In this document: positions 60,367 through 64,000 of the stretch, piece by piece
Position numbering within the stretch: position 1 is the stretch's first letter
Layout: each line of letters starts with the position of its first letter
From: Maricaulis salignorans
GTDB lineage: Bacteria; Pseudomonadota; Alphaproteobacteria; Caulobacterales; Maricaulaceae
Reading direction: 5' to 3'
DNA length: 64,000 nucleotides
Assembly: GCF_900103475.1 (NCBI RefSeq)
Contig: NZ_FNHG01000014.1
Span: 23,845-87,844, forward strand
The notes under the pieces: model-generated
Seen by the model: the letters and a program-made list of their open reading frames with translations, nothing else
Told to the model about the DNA's origin: nothing
The model's database searches: none
Translations under genes and position numbers: made by a program

Positions 60367-61521
60367 ATGTCATTGATACCAGCGGATAATGCCGTGGCCG
60401 CGGTGGCGGCGCTCTTCGTCATCGCTGCCGCCGGCTTCCTGATGGAAAAGACCCGGATCGGCGCGCTGCTGACTGGCGCGGTCTGGGCCATTTTGTTTGC
60501 CATCATCGCCTCGAATATCGGGCTGATTCCGCAGGATTCGCCGGGCTATAGCTTTGTCTTCACCTACTTCGTCCCGATCCTGATCCCTTTGTTTCTGATG
60601 AAGGCGGATCTGAAGAAAATCTTCTTCGAGACGGGCCGGATGACCTTGGCCTTTCTGCTGGCCTCGCTGGGGACCGTGCTCGGTGCCATCCTCGCCTTCT
60701 CGCTGATCGATATCGGCGAGAACCAGGCCGCTGCGGCCGGGACTTTCACCGCCACCTATATCGGCGGGTCGGTCAATTATGCTGCGCTGGTTGACCTGAC
60801 CGGCCTGGCCCGGAATGACCCGAATTTCGTCTCCTCGGCGACGGCCGTCGATAATCTGTTTTCCGGTCTTTTCCTCGCAATGCTGGCGGTTCTGCCCGGC
60901 TGGCACTGGCTGGCAAGGCGTTTCGTGACACGCGATCACAGCAAGGTTGAGGTCGAATCCGATGCGTCAGAGCCGGAGGGCAAGGCGACTGCGGCGACGC
61001 TGCTCTATTCGGCGAGCTTTGCGCTGGTGGTGTTGGCGCTGGGTGATCTGCTGACAGGGCTCGCGGTCGCACAATGGGGCGAGGCTGCGGGCAATTGGCG
61101 CTATGCCATCATTACCGTGCTGGCCCTGATCCCGGCGACGGCCTTCCCGAAAACCATGGCCAGCCTGCATGGCGGCTATGAGCTGGGCATTGGTCTGAGC
61201 TTCGTCTTCTTTGCGGCGATTGCGGCTGGGGCTGATGTCGTCGGGCTGGTGCAATCGGCGCCGGTGCTGATTGCCCTGATCGCTATCCTGTTGACAGTGC
61301 ACGCGATTGTCACTTTCGGGCTCGGCTCGATCCTGAAATTTTCGCTGCCCGAACTGATCACCGCCTCCAATGCCGCCATCCTCGGTGCGACGACAGCGCC
61401 GGCGCTGGCGGCCGCCAAGGGCTGGAAGGATCTGGTGACGCCGGGCGTGCTGGTCGGGGTGTTTGGCTATGCCATCGGCACGGTGATCGCGACCTTCGTC
61501 TACCAGTTCTGGCCGGCCTGA
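60367..61521 (+). CDS. DUF819 family membrane protein
   Basis: 384 aa with about ten membrane segments (AVAALFVIAAAGFLMEKTRI, VFTYFVPILIPLFLMKADLKKI, AFLLASLGTVLGAILAFSL), the conserved TFTATYIGGSVNYAALVDLTG and FPKTMASLHGGYELGIGLSF repeats characteristic of the family (Sbt-like two-half structure). Substrate unknown; family members include YjcL. Spacing of 79 bp from the RidA gene. Confidence 0.9.
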   Translation: MSLIPADNAVAAVAALFVIAAAGFLMEKTRIGALLTGAVWAILFAIIASNIGLIPQDSPGYSFVFTYFVPILIPLFLMKADLKKIFFETGRMTLAFLLASLGTVLGAILAFSLIDIGENQAAAAGTFTATYIGGSVNYAALVDLTGLARNDPNFVSSATAVDNLFSGLFLAMLAVLPGWHWLARRFVTRDHSKVEVESDASEPEGKATAATLLYSASFALVVLALGDLLTGLAVAQWGEAAGNWRYAIITVLALIPATAFPKTMASLHGGYELGIGLSFVFFAAIAAGADVVGLVQSAPVLIALIAILLTVHAIVTFGLGSILKFSLPELITASNAAILGATTAPALAAAKGWKDLVTPGVLVGVFGYAIGTVIATFVYQFWPA

Positions 61522-61847
61522 CGGCCTGATTCCCGCGCCATCGGGCAATCCTGCTGCAATACGCCTGTCCGACACGCGTGGTATGGCCATAGCCTGTCTG
61601 CGAGCTGGCGATTGCCCTGCCGCAGTGCCTTGCTCTGCGCCAGTCCGGTTGAGGTGCGGCGCCAGGACCGGCCCGCGCTCCGGGACGGGCCCGGTTCCAT
61701 TCCCTCTGACGGCGCGCGGCCGGGCGCAGTATTAAGCGATTGTCACGCGATCGTCAGCGCCCGGCAGGAATGGATGCGGCAGGTTTGCATCCAATCGGGG
61801 GCTTTGCGGCATCCAGTCTATATCGCACCTATCCAGAGGGGATTTCC
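61522..61847. other. Noncoding region before the DUF2807 gene
   Basis: 326 bp. No supported gene; open frame to 61740 upstream of the ATG has no conserved content. AGAGGGGA precedes the ATG at 61848. Confidence 0.35.
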
Positions 61848-62849
61848 ATGACGCGTAAATCAGCATTGATCGCCGGCACGGCGTTTGCCTTGGCCAGCCT
61901 GGCAGTCATCGCCAATGCGGCTACGGCCCAGGATCAGGGCCAGAGCTATTCCGCCGACACCGTCTCGATCGAGAACTTCATCGGCCGGGTCGAGATCCGC
62001 ACCGGTTCGTCCGACCAGGTCAGCGTCGAAATTTCCAATGCCGGCGGGCTGGTCGACAATCCGAGTGTCGATTACAGCGGCTCGCGGGTCGCGATCGATG
62101 GCGGCCAGTCGATCCGCAATCTCAATTGCAGCACGCGCCGCGGCGAGATCCGGATCGGCCGGCGCTGGAGCGGCCAGCACGCCATTACCGATTATCCGCT
62201 GCTGACGATCACGGCCCCGGCTTCGCTGGCGCTGGAAATGCGCGAGAGTGCCTTCCAGGGAAGCGCCGGCGATCTCGGTTCGCTCGATCTGACGATGAAT
62301 AGCTGTGGCCGGTTCGAGGCCGGCGATATCGCTCATGATGCCGAGATCAGCATTAACGGCTCCGGCGATGTCACGACGCGCGCCATCGGCGGTGATGCCG
62401 ACATCGGGATCAATGGTTCCGGTGATGTCGTGCTCGGCACTGTCGCGGGGACGGCCGATATCGGCATTAACGGCTCAGGCGATGTCCAGATGGCCGATGT
62501 GGGCGGTGATGCCGAGGTCGGGATTAATGGTTCCGGCGATGTCGAGTTCGGCCGTGTTGCCGGGCTCGATGTGCGCATTTCCGGCTCGGGCGATGTCGAG
62601 GCGGCCAGCATGAATGGCGCTTTCAGCGCGCGGATTGGCGGTTCGGGCGATATCGCTGTGCATGACGGACGCGCCGAACCGTTTGACGTTTCGATCAATG
62701 GCTCGGGCGATGTCAGCTTTGGCGGCACGGCCGTCAATGTGACCGTGCGCGAATCCGGCGGCGGTGACGTCGATATCGGCGAGATTGAAGGCTCGGTCGA
62801 CTGGCGCCGTAATGGCCGCTCCGTGCTCCAGGTGGGTGGGACCCGCTAG
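61848..62849 (+). CDS. Secreted DUF2807 (head GIN-like) repeat protein
   Basis: 333 aa. Signal peptide (ALIAGTAFALASLAVIANAATA). Early part has VEIRTGSSDQVSVEI; from residue ~165 there are about seven units of 19 residues, each with INGSGDV (SINGSGDVTTRAIGGDADIG and so on), expected to wind into a right-handed beta-solenoid. Members are common in Bacteroidetes and proteobacterial envelopes; function unknown, possibly surface adhesion or lipid binding. ATG 61848. Confidence 0.85.
   Translation: MTRKSALIAGTAFALASLAVIANAATAQDQGQSYSADTVSIENFIGRVEIRTGSSDQVSVEISNAGGLVDNPSVDYSGSRVAIDGGQSIRNLNCSTRRGEIRIGRRWSGQHAITDYPLLTITAPASLALEMRESAFQGSAGDLGSLDLTMNSCGRFEAGDIAHDAEISINGSGDVTTRAIGGDADIGINGSGDVVLGTVAGTADIGINGSGDVQMADVGGDAEVGINGSGDVEFGRVAGLDVRISGSGDVEAASMNGAFSARIGGSGDIAVHDGRAEPFDVSINGSGDVSFGGTAVNVTVRESGGGDVDIGEIEGSVDWRRNGRSVLQVGGTR
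62340..62784 (+). repeat. 57-bp (19-residue) INGSGDV coding repeats
   Basis: Units of 57 bp from 62340, first four nearly regular, later ones shortened or diverged. Protein-level repeats inside the DUF2807 gene; not a CRISPR array since there are no unique spacers. Confidence 0.9.
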
Positions 62850-62858
62850 CCCGGGCGC

Positions 62859-63671
62859 TTACTCCGCGACGTCTTCGATCGGCGCCTTGCCACGGGCAGG
62901 GCGCCATTTCGACGCTTCATAGAGCGCGATTGCGGCGGCGTTCGAGACATTCAGGCTCTCGATCGCATCCATCATCGGAATCCGCACCAGCTGGTCGCAT
63001 TCCGAGGCGACGCGCGGCCGCAATCCCTTGTCTTCCGACCCCATCACCAGAACCAGACCCGGGCCATGGCCCTTGCCGTCAAAGCCGGCAATCGCATCGG
63101 CGAGCGAGGCTTCGCCCTCGCCGGCCAGGCCGAGCACATGGCGGCCGGCCTTGCGGAAGCTCTTCAGCGTATCGGCGATATTGGTCACCTGGATGTGGGG
63201 CACGCGCTCGGCGGCACCGACCGCGCTCTTGCAGACAGTGCCGAACAGGGGCGGGGCCTTGCGGTCCTGCATGATGATGGCGCGAATCCCGAAGGCGGCG
63301 GCGGAGCGAAAGATCGCGCCGACATTGTGCGGGTCGGTGATCTGGTCGAGCACGAGCAGGGCGCCATGGGTCGGATCGACCACAGCGTTGATGTGTTCGC
63401 TCTCCAGCGCGCTGCATTTGAGGGCAAAGCCCTGGTGCACCGCACCCTCGGGCAGGGCCTGGTCGATCTCGCGCGGTTCATAGAGCCGTTTCGCCAGTCC
63501 TTCCGGGATCTCCTTGACCGCATTCCGCGTCACGCGGATTTCGATCACTTTGCGCTTGCTGTTTTGTAGCGCTGCGAGCACAGCGTGGCGCCCCCAAATC
63601 CAGCCGGAATTCGCTGTCTGGGCAGGGCTGGAGCGGCGTGTGTAATCGCCGCGGTTGGGAGTGTTGCGCAT
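62859..63671 (-). CDS. rlmB: 23S rRNA (guanosine-2'-O-)-methyltransferase RlmB-type (SpoU family)
   Basis: 270 aa from ATG 63671 (a GTG at 63686 is an alternative; the region before the ATG has no Shine-Dalgarno). Substrate-binding N-domain (WIWGRHAVLAAL, ALPEGAVHQGFALKC) and SpoU knot domain: VLDQITDPHNVGAIFRSAAAFG, GLVLVMGSEDKGLRPR and SLNVSNAAAIALYEA. Methylates a guanosine of 23S rRNA by family inference. Divergent neighbour of tRNA-Tyr. Confidence 0.92.
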   Translation of the reverse strand: MRNTPNRGDYTRRSSPAQTANSGWIWGRHAVLAALQNSKRKVIEIRVTRNAVKEIPEGLAKRLYEPREIDQALPEGAVHQGFALKCSALESEHINAVVDPTHGALLVLDQITDPHNVGAIFRSAAAFGIRAIIMQDRKAPPLFGTVCKSAVGAAERVPHIQVTNIADTLKSFRKAGRHVLGLAGEGEASLADAIAGFDGKGHGPGLVLVMGSEDKGLRPRVASECDQLVRIPMMDAIESLNVSNAAAIALYEASKWRPARGKAPIEDVAE

Positions 63672-63815
63672 AGGGGGCTTCGTCACTATAGTCCGCGCTC
63701 CTGTCTCAGGGCGGTTGCAAATTTCGGCGCAGGCATAGCATGCCAAGCCGGGAGCGCAGACCCTTTGTTGCAGGTCTTCCCACGGCCCGTTTATCGTGCC
63801 CGAGGGACACCCTGT

Positions 63816-63900
63816 GGAGGGGTGGCCGAGTGGTTAAAGGCAGCAGACTGTAAATCTGCCCGCATAGCGTACGCTGGTTCGAATCCAGCCCCCTCCACCA
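63816..63900 (+). tRNA. tRNA-Tyr (GTA)
   Basis: 85 nt with the long variable arm of class II. Acceptor GGAGGGG pairs with CCCCTCC, discriminator A, CCA encoded; anticodon GTA at 63850-63852 in loop CTGTAAA between GCAGA and TCTGC. Confidence 0.97.
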
Positions 63901-63991
63901 GCCTTCGCTCGCTGCGCGAGCTTCGGCTGGGCAGGCCCAACGCTAGAACGAGCGAAGGCTGTCCCGCCGTAGCCTTCGGCGAAGGCGGACA
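63900..63991. repeat. Nested palindromes directly after tRNA-Tyr
   Basis: AGCCTTCGCTCG (63900-63911) has a perfect inverse CGAGCGAAGGCT at 63949-63960; inside lies GCTCGC-TGC-GCGAGC. A second stem follows (63960-63991) around GCCTTCGGCGAAGGC. Could be terminator/attenuator structure or a dispersed palindromic repeat of this genome; genome-wide copies cannot be checked here. Confidence 0.55.
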
Positions 63992-64000
63992 CCCCGGAAA

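Overview
The window looks like a chromosomal segment of a GC-rich marine alphaproteobacterium of the Caulobacterales/Maricaulales type (Hyphomonadaceae-like). Supporting signs are two DUF2336 proteins, an Hpt/receiver pair, CtrA-like TTAA-N7-TTAA boxes, a tRNA-His without the G-1:C73 pair, phenylalanine hydroxylase, secreted S8 protease and M20 peptidase genes, and high third-position GC. The assignment is inferred from gene content, not from a marker tree.

Layout. 1-6.5 kb: the 3' end of astB (arginine succinyltransferase pathway), a receiver-only regulator, phhA, a secreted three-domain beta/gamma-crystallin protein, an AsmA protein and an M48 lipoprotein protease. 6.6-18.3 kb: tRNA-His, then envelope and signalling genes: a periplasmic-TPR EAL protein, an S8 protease with 13 heptads of the form [HWY]-GDI-[NSD]-[PA]-F, a lytic transglycosylase, two DUF2336 proteins, a receiver-Hpt operon and nadK. 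18.4-26.1 kb: egtB (ergothioneine), a class II aldolase, a secreted protein, cytochrome c, and a three-gene set of sulfotransferase, glycosyltransferase-sulfotransferase fusion and ABC exporter that probably makes and exports a sulfated glycan or lipid.

26.13-52.47 kb is an integrated genomic island of about 26.3 kb with visibly lower GC. It sits in the 3' end of tRNA-Thr(TGT). A 17-bp direct repeat of the tRNA end flanks it, and each end carries a matching pair of putative integrase arm sites. The left end carries integrase, AlpA and an HUH replication initiator. The cargo is defence-like: (i) a leftward operon of SNF2 helicase, unknown 418-aa protein, type III Mod and type III Res; (ii) a divergent rightward set of DUF262-HNH-AlbA fusion, two putative PD-(D/E)XK nucleases, an unknown protein, a 53-aa protein and an Ada-like zinc protein; (iii) a serine recombinase with a res-like site; (iv) a TauD-like oxygenase coupled to a zinc-ribbon protein; (v) a lipoprotein-PPC-PDZ pseudogene; (vi) a three-gene operon of HTH protein, DUF4258-like protein and uracil-DNA-glycosylase-like protein. 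No phage structural or conjugation genes are visible, so the element resembles a satellite-like or IME-like defence island. Items (i), (ii) and (vi) are the best candidates for undescribed systems.

52.45-64 kb returns to core genes: tRNA-Thr, an APC permease, DUF1761, a tightly packed metG - cyclophilin lipoprotein - QEGLA (DUF1704) set, an M20 lipoprotein, RidA, DUF819, a DUF2807 protein with 19-residue INGSGDV repeats, an RlmB-type methyltransferase and tRNA-Tyr followed by nested palindromes. No rRNA and no CRISPR array were seen. All family calls come from reading motifs by eye; no database search was run.
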